From assembly GCA_934636905.1 (NCBI GenBank), contig CAKUBJ010000002.1, positions 1 to 64,000 of the forward strand: a stretch of DNA of 64,000 nucleotides, given 5' to 3'. The notes under the pieces were generated by a model. It worked only from the letters and a program-made list of their open reading frames with translations, was not told the DNA's origin and searched no databases. Both the position numbers and the translations under genes were made by a program. The stretch comes from an uncultured Dysosmobacter sp. (lineage in GTDB: Bacteria > Bacillota > Clostridia > Oscillospirales > Oscillospiraceae). Within the stretch, counting starts at the first letter, position 1. Every line of letters begins with the position of its first letter. Positions 1-7,866 of the stretch are shown piece by piece.

Positions 1-104
1 AATCTATAGTTTTCAGAACTTTATAAAGTTCTGAAAACTGACTCAGCGGGGCGAAAAGACTTTTTCGACACGCTGAGTCAGGGGCATGACTGAAGTCATG
101 CCCC
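1..104 (-). repeat. Palindromic intergenic repeat, partial at window edge
   Basis: This is the left-edge copy of a repeat family also found at 18.9, 31.6, 33.2 and 43.7 kb. It holds a perfect 32-nt palindrome at 8-39 (core CAGAACTTTATAAAGTTCTG), then the element's conserved segment containing GTGTCGAAAAAG on the minus strand, then a GC-rich hairpin at 81-104 with arms GGGGCATGAC/GTCATGCCCC. Read on the minus strand, the order hairpin, spacer, palindrome matches the copy at 33233-33324. Confidence 0.85.
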
Positions 105-232
105 TGCCTTTGCTTATGCAGTATTTTATGCCTCCGGCGCCTGCCGGGGGCATTTTTCTCTGCCGGAAACCCAGCGCATTCTGCCCGGAACGCCCCGGCG
201 CCGGTGGGGAACCGCTCTGCCGGCCGGGAATG

Positions 233-1351
233 CCGCCGCTCCCGCAGAGGCGGCATGGTAATCGTTATGGTATTGAGGCGGAAGAACAGTTCCCGGCGGA
301 AGCGCCGCTCTTCCACCATCGGTTCCAGCGGCCGGCTGGTGGAGGCGATAATCCGGGTGTTGGGCAGCCGCGCCGAGGAATCGGGATTTCCTGTTTCCCT
401 GTCCGGCTGGCTGTAATACAGAAGGCGGGACTGGGCGGGAAGGGGCAGTTCCTCCACCTCATCCAGAAACAGGGTGCCGCCGTCTGCCAGCATGAGTTTC
501 CCGGCATGGTGAGTGTCGCCGAACAGCTCCGCCTCAATCATGTCCGCAGGAACGGCAGAGCAGTTCAGCACAAGGAAGGGCTTGTCCCTGCGGCTGCTGC
601 ACTGATGCAGATAGTAGGCCATGGCGTTTTTCCCGGTGCCCCCCTCCCCGCAGATCAGCAGGGGGACGTCCGTCAGCGCCACGGTGGCCGCTTTCTGAAT
701 GGTGGTCTGGAATTCCTTGCTGTAGGAGGTCAGCCCCATTTTGTCCGCAATCTCCTGACTGCGGATCCGCTGGGAGTACTCATCCACAATGCCGGACATC
801 TGGCGGACTTCCTGATTCAGCTGGTGGATGCTGGTGATGTCCCGGAAAATGGAAACCGCCCCCAGAAACGTCTCCCCGTCCCACAGGGGCATGACCCGCA
901 AGGAGATGCGCTTTTTGATGGACTCCACCACCTGCTGTTCACTGGTCAGGGGAACCCGCTCCCTGACGGCCCGGCTCAGAAGGGACGCCGGCTCCACGTC
1001 CTGAATCTGCTTTCCCATGATCCGCCGCAGCGGCACTCCCAGAATGGAGACGTAGGACGGGTTCGCGTAAAAAATCTGGCCGGTTTCGTCCACCACAACG
1101 ACGCCGTCGTTCATGCTGTCCAGAATCTGCTGGAAGCGGAACTCCCGCTGGCGTCCGATTAAATACAGGAGGGTTGACTTCTGCACCTTGCCGAAAATGT
1201 AGGACTGGCTGTTGGCAATGAAGATTGTTTCCGGAAAATCGGCCAGCAGCCCCTCATTCAGCGTAGAGATCTCCTGCTCCCCCTGAAGGGAAAAGGAGGG
1301 ATCCGGCCGATCCTCCTCCCGGATCTGCTTGGAAATTTCCCGCAGTTTCAT
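233..1351 (-). pseudogene. Truncated PAS/AAA+ sigma-54-type transcription activator
   Basis: Translation from ATG 1351 (preceded by GGAGG) gives an N-terminal segment, a PAS domain at about residues 66-175 (DSMNDGVVVVDETG) and an AAA+ domain starting near 210 with Walker A GEGGTGKN and Walker B GGTLFLDEV. The family binds enhancers and activates sigma-54 RNA polymerase. Two defects are visible. The segment between ELFG and ADGGTLFLDE is about ten residues shorter than in NtrC-type proteins, and the GAFTGA loop that contacts sigma-54 is gone. Recognisable homology also stops at PPLRERR, about residue 373, so the lid of the AAA+ domain and the HTH are missing. The frame stays open through the repeat to the window edge, but that tail resembles nothing I know. 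I read it as a decayed gene. A sigma-70-type AAA+ regulator such as TyrR is the alternative, but the missing C-terminus argues against it. Confidence 0.7.
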
Positions 1352-1557
1352 GAAAGCCTCCCATCAAGTCCGAGTTGATTTTCCGATCTATTATGCCACA
1401 ATTTCCCGGAAACCGCAAGTGCTCCCATTTCTGCGGCGGGGCGATCCTGTGGGGCTGACCCGCTGCCCGGCGGGCCTGCTCCGGTACGCCCTTGCCGGTG
1501 AACTGACAACTCCCCTGTCCTGACGGCTGCCCGGTGCGGTTCCTCCGCCCTCCGGGG

Positions 1558-1585
1558 AAAAGCTGCGGTCAGTCCCGCGGCTTTT
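1558..1585 (-). terminator. Terminator hairpin after DUF2812 gene
   Basis: Arms AAAAGCTGCGG and CCGCGGCTTTT (one mismatch) enclose a 6-nt loop just beyond the stop codon of the 1587-3053 gene. On the minus strand the stem ends in CTTTT. Confidence 0.55.
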
Positions 1586-1586
1586 C

Positions 1587-3053
1587 TCAGGTCAGGGTGC
1601 CGGTGCCGAGGACGCGTCCCACCAGCGCCGCCTGCACCGCCGTGGGAGGTGCGGCGTCCCAGCCGTCGAAGCGAATTACCACGAAGCGGTCTTCATAGCA
1701 GAGGAGATAGGCACCGGTGGGATTGCCGTCCTCGTCGTGGCGCTGATAAGCCTCCAACGCCCCCCACGGGGCGGCGTCCGTTGGCTCCCAGCCGTGAGGA
1801 ATCACGAAGTCAATCTGCCCGCGGATATTGTAGACCTCGTCCCTGAAGAAAGTCCTTTTCACCGGCGCATACAGGAAGTCCGCCCCCACTTCCCAGACGG
1901 TGTAGTACAACTCCGGGGCGTCCGCATCCAGATAGTAGGGGATGACCTGCCGGGCGTCGTACTGCCGCAGCAGGGGGGAGCCGTTGATGTCCAGCCGCCG
2001 GGAGTAGTCCGGGTCAGGCGCCCCGCCGGTGAGGTCTTCCACTGTCAGGGGCAGGGCGTCCCGATAGAAATCGTAGGTGTAGGTCTGGCCGCCCAGCGTG
2101 TAGGAAACCGGCTCCGCGTTGGTGTGCCCCTGCAGGGACAGGGAAAAGATGCCGGATGTAACAATTTTCACCATGCCGAACAGCAGGGCAAAGCAGGCGG
2201 CGGCGCCGATGACGCCGGAGAGAATCCGGTTGGTTACAGGAGAAACGCCCCCGCGCTTCATAAGGTACTGGCTGCCCCGGACGGCTCCCAGCAGCACGGC
2301 GGCATAGGCGAGGCCGAAGAGAATGCCCCAGAGATTGCCCCGGGAAAATCCCAGCAGCCCAAAGGCATACACCAGCAGCAGGAGAATCCAGAGAAAGCAG
2401 AATGCCAGCAGGGTGGCCTGCCGCCAGCGGCAGCTTTTGGACGGGAGGAGCGTGCCCTCCTCCCGGGCGGCTGCCCGGGCTTTCCGGAGCCAGCGGAAGT
2501 AGGAGAACAGCTCCGATGCGCAGTAAAGCCCCAGCACGGCATATATCATCAGATTCAGGAGGTCGAGAGGGGAAACCAGCAGGCTTTTCAGGTCATCGGC
2601 ATAGCGCCTGACGGCAAGGAGCAGCTGCGCCAGTACGCAGAACAGCAGCACCGCAAAGGAAAGATTATGGGTCTTTTTCATGCTGGCGCGGATGTTCTCC
2701 ACCTGCACCACCGGGTCTGTCTCGATGGGAATGGCATGAGGGTCGGGGTTGCGGAAAATCTGCATGACGCCCCGGCTGGCGGCCAGTTCCCACCCGGCGG
2801 TGCGGCACATCTCCCAGAAATCCTGCTGTTCCTGCAAGGGGGCGGTATCCAAATCCGAGGCCTTCTCAAAATACACCACCGCGTACCGCATTTCCGTGGG
2901 GGGACAGCGGCGGTAGCGCCAGAACCGCCCGCCGATGTTCTCCAGCTGCCAGCCCCGGCGGGCCATCTCCTCCAGATGGCGGGTCATGCCGCTGAAATCG
3001 TAATAGGAAAACAGGGGAATTTCCCGCTTTATCGTTCGGTCGAACAGGCTCAT
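1587..3053 (-). CDS. DUF2812 domain membrane protein
   Basis: The 488-residue protein starts with a DUF2812 domain (about residues 10-120; FSYYDFSGMTRHLEEMARRG, then a W/Y-rich stretch), which is usually cytoplasmic. Four or so hydrophobic segments follow (near 132-150, 165-180, 215-235, 238-258 and 280-300), with an extracytoplasmic-looking C-terminal domain of about 190 residues. The start overlaps the stop of the upstream PadR gene by 4 nt, so the two are translationally coupled. PadR-DUF2812 pairs are a common Clostridia arrangement. The function of DUF2812 proteins is not known to me; co-transcription with a PadR repressor suggests a membrane stress or drug-sensing role, which is inference. 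Confidence 0.85.
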   Translation of the reverse strand: MSLFDRTIKREIPLFSYYDFSGMTRHLEEMARRGWQLENIGGRFWRYRRCPPTEMRYAVVYFEKASDLDTAPLQEQQDFWEMCRTAGWELAASRGVMQIFRNPDPHAIPIETDPVVQVENIRASMKKTHNLSFAVLLFCVLAQLLLAVRRYADDLKSLLVSPLDLLNLMIYAVLGLYCASELFSYFRWLRKARAAAREEGTLLPSKSCRWRQATLLAFCFLWILLLLVYAFGLLGFSRGNLWGILFGLAYAAVLLGAVRGSQYLMKRGGVSPVTNRILSGVIGAAACFALLFGMVKIVTSGIFSLSLQGHTNAEPVSYTLGGQTYTYDFYRDALPLTVEDLTGGAPDPDYSRRLDINGSPLLRQYDARQVIPYYLDADAPELYYTVWEVGADFLYAPVKRTFFRDEVYNIRGQIDFVIPHGWEPTDAAPWGALEAYQRHDEDGNPTGAYLLCYEDRFVVIRFDGWDAAPPTAVQAALVGRVLGTGTLT

Positions 3054-3379
3054 GACTCAATCTCTCCTTTCCGTCCCATGTAGTTCCGGTAATCCTCCGA
3101 CAGGATTTGCAGCCGCCGGTATTCCTCCGCCAGCGCCTGCTCCCCGGCGGGGGTGATGAGGTAGCTGCGCTTCCGCCCCTCCGTTCCGGTTTCCACAATC
3201 CAGCCGGCGGTCTGAAAACTCTCCAGCAGGTTGTAGAGGGTGCCGGGGCCGACGGTCACCCGCCCCTGGGTGAGGTTGGCAATCCGCGCCATGACGTCCG
3301 TGCCGCAGCATTCCTCCCGCAGGGTCAGCAGCACATAGAACATCTGCTCTGTCAGGGTCTGGAATTTTTCCCGGGCCAT
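3050..3379 (-). CDS. PadR family transcriptional regulator
   Basis: This 109-residue protein has the PadR winged-helix fold: LTEQMFYVLLTLREECCGTD opens the domain, and the GRVTVGPGTLYNLLESF segment with KRSYLITPAGEQAL is the typical recognition helix plus wing. The C-terminal helix is the short PadR-s2 dimerisation helix. PadR proteins repress their own operon and respond to phenolics, drugs or membrane stress. It is first in a two-gene operon with the DUF2812 gene and has a perfect palindromic operator directly upstream at 3395-3442. The start ATG 3379 is preceded by AGGAGGTG at a good distance. Confidence 0.92.
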   Translation of the reverse strand: MAREKFQTLTEQMFYVLLTLREECCGTDVMARIANLTQGRVTVGPGTLYNLLESFQTAGWIVETGTEGRKRSYLITPAGEQALAEEYRRLQILSEDYRNYMGRKGEIES

Positions 3380-3394
3380 GGATGCACCTCCTTT

Positions 3395-3442
3395 TATCGA
3401 TATTCGATATTTACAGGTTCACTGTACTATCGAATATCGATA
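3395..3442. promoter_or_regulatory. PadR operator (perfect inverted repeat)
   Basis: TATCGATATTCGATA at 3395-3409 and its exact reverse complement TATCGAATATCGATA at 3428-3442 are separated by 18 bp, immediately upstream of the padR start. Each arm is itself nearly palindromic. Two arms with centres 33 bp apart fit two regulator dimers. Position and symmetry suggest autoregulation of the PadR/DUF2812 operon. Confidence 0.8.
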
Positions 3443-3554
3443 TTGTCAAGAGGAGGCACCTTGTTTTCGGAGGATTGCCCAAGGGGACAGGCGAATATTT
3501 GGGAAATCCGCCGAAAGGTGACGAAATTGAAAGGAGACATGACCGAAAAACAAA

Positions 3555-3579
3555 AACCGGGCCGATCTGCGGCCCGGTT
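3555..3579 (-). terminator. Rho-independent terminator of the hydrolase gene
   Basis: Perfect 10-bp stem AACCGGGCCG/CGGCCCGGTT with a 5-nt loop. On the minus strand it is followed by TTTTGTTTTT. It lies downstream of the 3644-4579 gene. Confidence 0.85.
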
Positions 3580-3643
3580 CCCGGGATGGTTTCGCCAATA
3601 AAGAGGACTTTCGGTGGAGAGAAGCAGCCTTCTGACACGCTTT

Positions 3644-4579
3644 TCAATGGGCGGCCAGCTTGCTTTCCAGCCAGCGGTCGATGTCCTCATAGACCTGCTC
3701 ATGGCAGGCTTCCTTCAGGATTTCGTGGCGCAGTTCCGGATAGAGCTTCACCGTCACGTCCCGCATCCCGGCCTTCCGGAAGGCGGCTGTCGCCCGCTCC
3801 ACGCCCTTGGAGCAGTCTCCCACCATGTCCATGGCGCCGGAAATAAAGAGGATGGGGGTGTGGTGGTTCATCCTGCGGATGTTGTCCTCCTTGCAGACGA
3901 AGCGGATGCCGGAGAGCATCTCCCGGAACAGTCCCGCCGAGGCGTTGCCCTGACAGAGGGGGTCTTTCAGATAGGTGTCCACGTTGTCCGGATTCAGGGA
4001 CAGCCAGTCCATGGAGGTGCGGTTGGGGGCGAAGCGGCGGTTGTAAATGCCGAAGGAGGCCTTCGTAGCCACGGCACTGGGGCGGGACTCCCCGTTCCGC
4101 AGGCATTCGGCGTGGATAACCGCCAGACTGGCGGCGGTGGCGGCGGAGGTCATGAAGCCGGTGCCCATGATGACGGCGCCGTCCACCGTGCCGGGATAGC
4201 GGATGAGGTAGGTGCGGGTCAGGAAGGAACCCATGGAGTGCCCCAGCAGGAAATAGGGGAGATTGGGGAACTTTGCGTGGGTCAGCTTCCGGAGGTGCTC
4301 CATGTCCTCCACCACCCAGTTCCAGCTGCCTTTGGGGCCGAAGTACAGCCGGGGCGCCCCCTCCGCCACGGACAGGCCGTGACCCAGATGGTCGTTGCCC
4401 ACCACGGCAAAGCCCCGCTCCGTCAGGCGGCAGGCGAAGTCCTCATACCGCAGCACATATTCCGAAACACCGTGGGCAATCTGCAAAACCGCCCGGGGCG
4501 TGCCCTCCGGCAGCCATTCCACAGCGTGAATGGCCGTTTTCCCATCGGAGGAGGGAAAGGTAAATTCGCGTTTCACCAT
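3644..4579 (-). CDS. Alpha/beta hydrolase (monoacylglycerol lipase/lysophospholipase-like)
   Basis: The 311-residue protein has the serine hydrolase nucleophile elbow GHSMG (about residue 114), an early HG oxyanion motif (QIAHGVSEY, about 35), a late Asp in ISGAMDMVGD and a catalytic His in LYPELRHEIL. This is the layout of the lysophospholipase/monoglyceride lipase group (Hydrolase_4). It has no signal peptide, so it is cytoplasmic. It probably cleaves monoacylglycerols or small carboxylic esters. The start is followed by VKREFTFPSSDGKTAIHAVEW, typical of the family N-terminus. It is divergent from glpK, with only 87 bp between them. A link between lipid-ester hydrolysis and glycerol use is tempting but unproven. 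Confidence 0.88.
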   Translation of the reverse strand: MVKREFTFPSSDGKTAIHAVEWLPEGTPRAVLQIAHGVSEYVLRYEDFACRLTERGFAVVGNDHLGHGLSVAEGAPRLYFGPKGSWNWVVEDMEHLRKLTHAKFPNLPYFLLGHSMGSFLTRTYLIRYPGTVDGAVIMGTGFMTSAATAASLAVIHAECLRNGESRPSAVATKASFGIYNRRFAPNRTSMDWLSLNPDNVDTYLKDPLCQGNASAGLFREMLSGIRFVCKEDNIRRMNHHTPILFISGAMDMVGDCSKGVERATAAFRKAGMRDVTVKLYPELRHEILKEACHEQVYEDIDRWLESKLAAH

Positions 4580-4666
4580 GGAAATCCGCTCCTTTATATG
4601 ATAGAATCCTGCATATAGTCTACCACGTCTTTCTGGAAATTACCAGAGAACAAAGGAGGAATCCGG

Positions 4667-6178
4667 ATGGAAACTTACATCGCGGCGCTGGACCAGGGGA
4701 CTACCACCTCCCGTGCCATCCTGTTCAACAGCCGGGGGGAGATTGTGTCCAAGGCCCAGTATCCCTTCCGGCAGATTTTCCCCCAGCCGGGCTGGGTGGA
4801 GCATGACCCCATGGAAATCTGGGCCACCACCTCCCGGGCGCTGTCCGAGGCGGTGGACGCCGCCCATATCGACCCCAAGGCCATTGCCGGCATCGGCATT
4901 ACCAACCAGCGGGAAACGGCCATTCTCTGGGATCGCCGCACCGGCCGGCCGGTATATAACGCCATTGTGTGGCAGTGCCGCCGGACGGCGGAAATCTGCG
5001 ACCGGCTGAAAGCGGAGGGGCTGGAGGAAACCGTGACGGAAAAGACCGGCCTGTTGATTGATGCCTACTTTTCCGGCACGAAGCTGAAATGGATCATGGA
5101 CAACGTCCCCGGCGTCCGGCAGCGGGCAGAGCGGGGGGAACTGTGCGCCGGCACGGTGGACAGCTGGCTCATCTGGAACCTCACCGGGGGAACGGCTCAT
5201 GTGACGGATTACGCCAACGCCAGCCGCACCATGCTCTTCAACATCCACACCCTGCAATGGGATGCGGAACTGTGCGCCGCCCTGGGAATCCCCATGTGCC
5301 TGCTGCCGGAGCCGAAGCCCAACAGCGAGGTGTACGGCCGTCTGGCACCCGGGCTTCCGGGACTGGAGGATCTGGCGGGCATCCCGGTCTGCGGCAGCGC
5401 GGGGGATCAGCAGGCCGCCCTGTTCGGCCAGACCTGCTTTATCCCGGGGCAGGCGAAAAACACTTACGGAACCGGCTGCTTCACCCTGATGAATGTGGGC
5501 GCCGCGCCGGTGCGCTCCCGCAGCGGTCTGGTAACCAGCGTGGGCTGGCAGGTGAGAGGGCAGACCGTCTACGCGCTGGAGGGCAGCGTGTTCAATGCCG
5601 GCAGCACCATCCAGTGGCTCCGGGATGAACTGGGGCTGATTCAGAATGCACCGGAGTGCGACCGGCTGGCGGAAAGCGTGCCGGACAGCGGCGGCGTGGT
5701 GGTGGTACCCGCCTTTACCGGGCTGGGGGCACCCTACTGGGATATGTACGCCCGGGGCACCATCGTAGGGCTGACCCGGGGCAGCACAAAGGCGCATATT
5801 GCCCGGGCGGTGCTGGAGTGCATCGCCTTCCAGACCACCGATCTGGTGCGGGTGATGAATGAGGACGCCCCCTGTCCCCTGACGGAACTGCGGGTGGACG
5901 GCGGTGCCTCCGTCAGCGATATCCTCATGCAGATTCAGGCGGATCTGCTGGGACTGCCGGTGGATCGTCCCGCGCAGGTGGAAACCACCGCCTTCGGCGC
6001 GGCGGCGCTGGCGGGGCTGGCCGCCGGTGTCTGGGGCAGCTTCGGGGAACTGACGGCGCTGCGCCGCAGCCAGTGCGTGTTCCGCCCCCAGCGGGAGGCA
6101 GCGGCCTGTCAGGCGGATCTGGCCCGCTGGCACCGGGCGGTGGAGCGCTCCCGGAACTGGATTGAAAACAATGTGTGA
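4667..6178 (+). CDS. glpK: Glycerol kinase
   Basis: GlpK phosphorylates glycerol to sn-glycerol 3-phosphate with ATP. The 503-residue protein has the FGGY kinase signature: [12 protein letters not shown] at the N-terminus, [24 protein letters not shown] in the substrate site, [32 protein letters not shown] in the ATP site, and [10 protein letters not shown]. Length matches the family (about 500). The start is preceded by AAAGGAGG. No glpF, glpD or glpP sits next to it, so glycerol uptake and oxidation genes must be elsewhere. The MITE at 6219 lies 40 bp after the stop. Confidence 0.97.
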   Translation: METYIAALDQGTTTSRAILFNSRGEIVSKAQYPFRQIFPQPGWVEHDPMEIWATTSRALSEAVDAAHIDPKAIAGIGITNQRETAILWDRRTGRPVYNAIVWQCRRTAEICDRLKAEGLEETVTEKTGLLIDAYFSGTKLKWIMDNVPGVRQRAERGELCAGTVDSWLIWNLTGGTAHVTDYANASRTMLFNIHTLQWDAELCAALGIPMCLLPEPKPNSEVYGRLAPGLPGLEDLAGIPVCGSAGDQQAALFGQTCFIPGQAKNTYGTGCFTLMNVGAAPVRSRSGLVTSVGWQVRGQTVYALEGSVFNAGSTIQWLRDELGLIQNAPECDRLAESVPDSGGVVVVPAFTGLGAPYWDMYARGTIVGLTRGSTKAHIARAVLECIAFQTTDLVRVMNEDAPCPLTELRVDGGASVSDILMQIQADLLGLPVDRPAQVETTAFGAAALAGLAAGVWGSFGELTALRRSQCVFRPQREAAACQADLARWHRAVERSRNWIENNV

Positions 6179-6218
6179 ACGCTGTTGCGTTTTTGGCAAA
6201 AGGGAAGTATACTGACCT

Positions 6219-6493
6219 TACCATCGATTGACAAGGGGAAATACGCCTGCCAGCGTGTCTTTCCGGCGCTTTTTGTCCTTTTCGCCTTGGCGGGCGTCAG
6301 CCCGCCTGCGTCTCAAAAGCCAAAAATCACTTGTAAATTCATCGCTGGCAGGTGCCTTGCAGTTTTGCCGGAGCAGAAATGTGCCCAGACAGGGAAAGAC
6401 CCGCAGGGAAGTGCCGTATTCTCAAGGGGCTTGACGCAGTATGGGGGCATTTCTGCCCGTCAAAACCGTGTCTGCCCTTGTTAATCGATGGTA
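6219..6493 (+). mobile_element. 275-bp MITE, copy 1 (TA-flanked inverted repeats)
   Basis: The ends are inverted repeats: TACCATCGATTGACAAGGG at 6219-6237 and CCCTTGTTAATCGATGGTA at 6475-6493, identical in 18 of 19 positions when inverted. The terminal TA on each side fits a TA target duplication as made by Tc1/mariner (IS630-type) transposases. The inside has no convincing gene. A second copy in inverted orientation lies at 53929-54205. The internal sequence is itself rich in stems. Confidence 0.85.
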
Positions 6494-6536
6494 TGGAAAG
6501 TTCAGCCGGGCACCGGCTGTGAAAGGAGCGTTTATC

Positions 6537-6953
6537 ATGGCATTTTTTGAGGATTTGACCCGGAAGGCAAAGGACGCAGCCATTGTGGCGGCAGATAAGG
6601 CCAAGGACGTGGCGGCAGCCGCGGCGGATAAGGCGCGGGAAACCACCGAAAAGACCAAGATCTCCGTGGCCATTGCCGGCGAACAGCGGGAAATTGAGAA
6701 GAATTACCGCATGATCGGCGAGTGGTTCATCAACGAATACGAAGGGGAACTGCCTGAGGGCGTGCAGGAGTTGGCGGAGGCCGTGGCAGCCGCCAAGGCC
6801 CGCATCGCGGAGCTGGAAGCCCAGAAGAACGCCGTCAAGGCCGATAGCGCCGAGGCCGCAGCGGACGCCATTCCCGGCGTAAAGCCCTGCCCGGTGTGCG
6901 GCGCGGAATCCGACAGCAAATTCTGCCCCAAGTGCGGCGCCCCCATGGATTAA
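6537..6953 (+). CDS. Zinc-ribbon protein with helical stalk
   Basis: The 138-residue protein begins MAFFEDLTRKAKDAAIVAA, continues as an Ala/Lys/Glu-rich helical region (about residues 5-105, probable coiled coil, no membrane segment) and ends in a zinc ribbon CPVCG...CPKCGAPMD. The start is ATG 6537 because a good GAAAGGAG RBS lies upstream. The frame also runs back into the MITE, which would add 32 residues, but no RBS supports that. The function is unknown; similar stalk-plus-ribbon proteins are common in Clostridia. Gene order gives no clue beyond being a single gene with its own terminator at 6975-7004. Confidence 0.85.
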   Translation: MAFFEDLTRKAKDAAIVAADKAKDVAAAAADKARETTEKTKISVAIAGEQREIEKNYRMIGEWFINEYEGELPEGVQELAEAVAAAKARIAELEAQKNAVKADSAEAAADAIPGVKPCPVCGAESDSKFCPKCGAPMD

Positions 6954-6974
6954 GGGGAAAAGTGCAAAGTTTCT

Positions 6975-7004
6975 GCGGCCCGCCGGCGTTTTCCGGCGGG
7001 CCGC
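6975..7004 (+). terminator. Rho-independent terminator
   Basis: Perfect 12-bp stem GCGGCCCGCCGG/CCGGCGGGCCGC with a 6-nt loop, followed by TCTTCCTTTTT, 21 bp after the zinc-ribbon stop codon. Confidence 0.9.
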
Positions 7005-7096
7005 TCTTCCTTTTTGACTGGAACCGTGTTATAATATAACGATTTCACAGATTCCGCAATCATTCCACGGGATTGGGCGGGGAGGGAGAAGACTGC

Positions 7097-7777
7097 ATGG
7101 ATGACAATATCCACCGGGGACACCGGGAGAAGATGCGCCAGCGCTTTCTGAAAAGCGGGCTGGAGGGCTTCGCGGATCACGAGGCGCTGGAACTGCTGCT
7201 GTTTTACGCCATCCCCCGGCAGGACACCAACCCCATTGCCCACCGGCTCATGGAACGCTACGGCTCCCTGTCCGCCGTGCTGTCGGCGCCGGCGGAGGAT
7301 CTGAAAAAGGTGGAGGGCATCGGGGAGAGCGCCGCCGTCCTGCTGAAGGCGGCGGGACAGATTGCGCAGAAAGCGCGGCTTTCGGATGCCACCGCCCAGC
7401 GCCCCCTTACCGACGTGGAAGCCGTGGGCGCCTACCTGCTGGAGCGCTACGCCGGGGAAACCCATGAGATGCTCTATGAGCTGTGCCTGGATCAGAAGGG
7501 CAAGCTGCTGGCCTGCAAGCGCCTCAGCGAGGGCAGCGCCTCCTCTGCGGCGCTGGACATCCGGAAGGTGGTGGAAAACGCCATCCTTACCTCTGCCAGC
7601 GCGGTGATTCTTGCCCATAACCACCCCAGCGGCATCGCCCTGCCGTCGGATGACGACTGCGCCGCCACCACCCGGGCGGCACGGGCTTTGCAGACCATCG
7701 GCGTGACGCTGGCAGACCACATCGTTGTGGCGGACGACGACTTTGTGTCCATGGCTCAGAGCGGGTATCTCACCTGA
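7097..7777 (+). CDS. radC: RadC family protein (JAB1/MPN+ domain)
   Basis: RadC-like proteins of about 225 residues join an N-terminal helix-hairpin-helix part (about residues 50-95; [17 protein letters not shown]) to a JAMM metalloprotease-fold domain. The JAMM motif is visible as HNHPSG followed by SDDD. The family is named for radiation sensitivity, but a direct role in recombination repair is not established. ATG 7097 ([17 protein letters not shown]) is preferred over the earlier ATG because RadC homologues start with this H-x-G-HR segment and GGGAGGGAGAAG precedes it. It lies just upstream of uvrB but has its own transcription unit. Confidence 0.93.
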   Translation: MDDNIHRGHREKMRQRFLKSGLEGFADHEALELLLFYAIPRQDTNPIAHRLMERYGSLSAVLSAPAEDLKKVEGIGESAAVLLKAAGQIAQKARLSDATAQRPLTDVEAVGAYLLERYAGETHEMLYELCLDQKGKLLACKRLSEGSASSAALDIRKVVENAILTSASAVILAHNHPSGIALPSDDDCAATTRAARALQTIGVTLADHIVVADDDFVSMAQSGYLT

Positions 7778-7789
7778 AAGGGAAAATTG

Positions 7790-7829
7790 CGAACAAATGT
7801 TTGATTTCTGCTGCGGGATGTGCTATACT
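7790..7829 (+). promoter_or_regulatory. uvrB promoter with LexA (SOS) box
   Basis: -35 TTGATT at 7801-7806 and -10 TATACT at 7824-7829 are spaced by 17 bp. CGAACAAATGTTTG at 7790-7803 matches the Gram-positive LexA/DinR box CGAACRNRYGTTYC in all but the last position and overlaps the -35, so LexA binding would block the promoter. Confidence 0.85.
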
Positions 7830-7866
7830 GGCCTGCGGAGTACTTTTCTGGAAAACGGAGCGTTCT

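Noticed and set aside
6228-6434. Similar 68-121 codon frames in both MITE copies (TPASV...FRRFLSFSPWRAS)
   Set aside because: The similarity follows from the DNA repeat itself. There is no RBS, the frame is not kept to the same length in the two copies, and no transposase motif is present.
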